DNA of 13,246 bases from the NCBI GenBank assembly GCA_027459565.1, contig DAIDIA010000250.1, positions 1-13,246 on the forward strand, given 5' to 3'. The stretch is from Acidimicrobiaceae bacterium. GTDB lineage: Bacteria; Actinomycetota; Acidimicrobiia; Acidimicrobiales; Bog-793. Position numbers and translations under genes: made by a program. The notes beneath the pieces were generated by a model. The model worked only from the letters and a program-made list of their open reading frames with translations, made no database searches and was not told the origin of the DNA. This document shows, piece by piece, positions 12,785 through 13,246 of the stretch; the stretch's first letter is position 1, and each line of letters opens with the position of its first letter.

Positions 12785-13246
12785 GTGACGAACCACGAGG
12801 CCTATCTCGCAGTCTTCGTCATTGCAATCGGCTTGACCTATCTCCTCAGCTTTCCCATCCGGTCGCTTGCAATCCGCTTCGGCGCGGTCGACCGGCCGGG
12901 GAAGGATCACATCCACACGCGCCCGACCCCGACCGTCGGCGGTGCCGCGATGTTCCTCTCCTTCGCCATCACGATGGAGATCGCCTCGCATTTCGGCGCG
13001 CTCGACCAGATCTTCCATGGCTCGTCCGAACCACTCGGCGTCGTCGCCGCGGGGTTGGTCATCTACCTCGTCGGACTGGTCGATGACATCCGCCATATCT
13101 CCGCGCCCGCCAAGGTCGCGGGTCAGGTGCTCGCCGCGATGGTCCTCGTCTTTCTCGGCGTCACGATGTACTACTTCAAGCTTCCCTTCGATGCCTCGAT
13201 CATCTCCCTGACTCCATCGATCCTTCCGCTGGTCACCGCCGTGTGG
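12785..13246 (+). CDS. WecA/TagO-type undecaprenyl-phosphate sugar-1-phosphate transferase (partial, 3' end cut)
   Basis: The frame runs open to the window edge (154 codons seen). The product is a polytopic membrane enzyme of the MraY/WecA family that joins a UDP-sugar, probably GlcNAc-1-P, to undecaprenyl phosphate, starting synthesis of a cell-surface glycopolymer. Visible are a first membrane helix (about 6-24), the cytoplasmic segment GAVDRPGKDHIHTRPTPTVG (33-52) followed by GG, hydrophobic stretches at about 53-68, 84-99 and 111-128, and the catalytic Asp-Asp pair D100-D101 in GLVDDIRH. The GTG at 12785 is preceded by GGTGAAG. In Mycobacterium the equivalent gene (rfe) precedes the atp operon. 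Which sugar and acceptor are used cannot be told from this fragment. Confidence 0.88.
   Translation, partial: MTNHEAYLAVFVIAIGLTYLLSFPIRSLAIRFGAVDRPGKDHIHTRPTPTVGGAAMFLSFAITMEIASHFGALDQIFHGSSEPLGVVAAGLVIYLVGLVDDIRHISAPAKVAGQVLAAMVLVFLGVTMYYFKLPFDASIISLTPSILPLVTAVW

Overview
The window is GC-rich, densely packed bacterial chromosome with the gene content and order of an actinobacterium. The order argS-lysA-hom-thrC-(thrB)-rho-rpmE-prfA-prmC-tsaC-...-wecA is the classic actinobacterial block, which in Mycobacterium leads into the atp operon. The LysA N-terminus and the rpiB-glyA insertion suggest a deep lineage such as Acidimicrobiia; this placement is inference from recognition, not a computed phylogeny. 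All protein genes lie on the + strand and the only minus-strand gene is a tRNA.

Layout. Positions 1-187 hold no supported gene; the first ~40 bases are strikingly AT-rich and lie on the 3' side of the tRNA. A tRNA-Arg(CCG) is at 188-259 (-). It diverges from argS (arginyl-tRNA synthetase), so the tRNA and its charging enzyme are neighbours. Next comes an amino-acid block of the aspartate family: lysA (last step to lysine), hom and thrC (threonine branch), closely spaced or overlapping. thrB (homoserine kinase), which many actinobacteria carry here, is absent. In its place is a 384-bp gene-free interval with a good promoter and a ~296-nt structured leader in front of rho.

The second half is a translation and transcription housekeeping block. 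It contains rho with a long disordered, AT-hook-bearing insert, rpmE (zinc-type L31), prfA (RF1), prmC (methylates the RF1 GGQ motif) and tsaC (t6A37 tRNA modification). These are followed by rpiB (ribose-5-phosphate isomerase B), glyA (serine hydroxymethyltransferase) and a wecA/tagO-like membrane sugar-phosphate transferase cut by the right edge. The order rho-rpmE-prfA-prmC-tsaC-rpiB-glyA also resembles the Bacillus order, so it looks ancestral among Gram-positives.

No mobile element, CRISPR array or obvious accessory system is present. The most interesting signals are regulatory. The rho leader carries mutually exclusive base-pairing possibilities. A TAnnnT hexamer sits exactly 6 nt before four start codons (argS, hom, prfA, rpiB), suggesting leaderless mRNAs. 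A perfect inverted repeat overlaps the presumed argS promoter. Rho also carries Gly in place of the Walker-B-adjacent Ser (E. coli Ser266), a position linked to bicyclomycin resistance.
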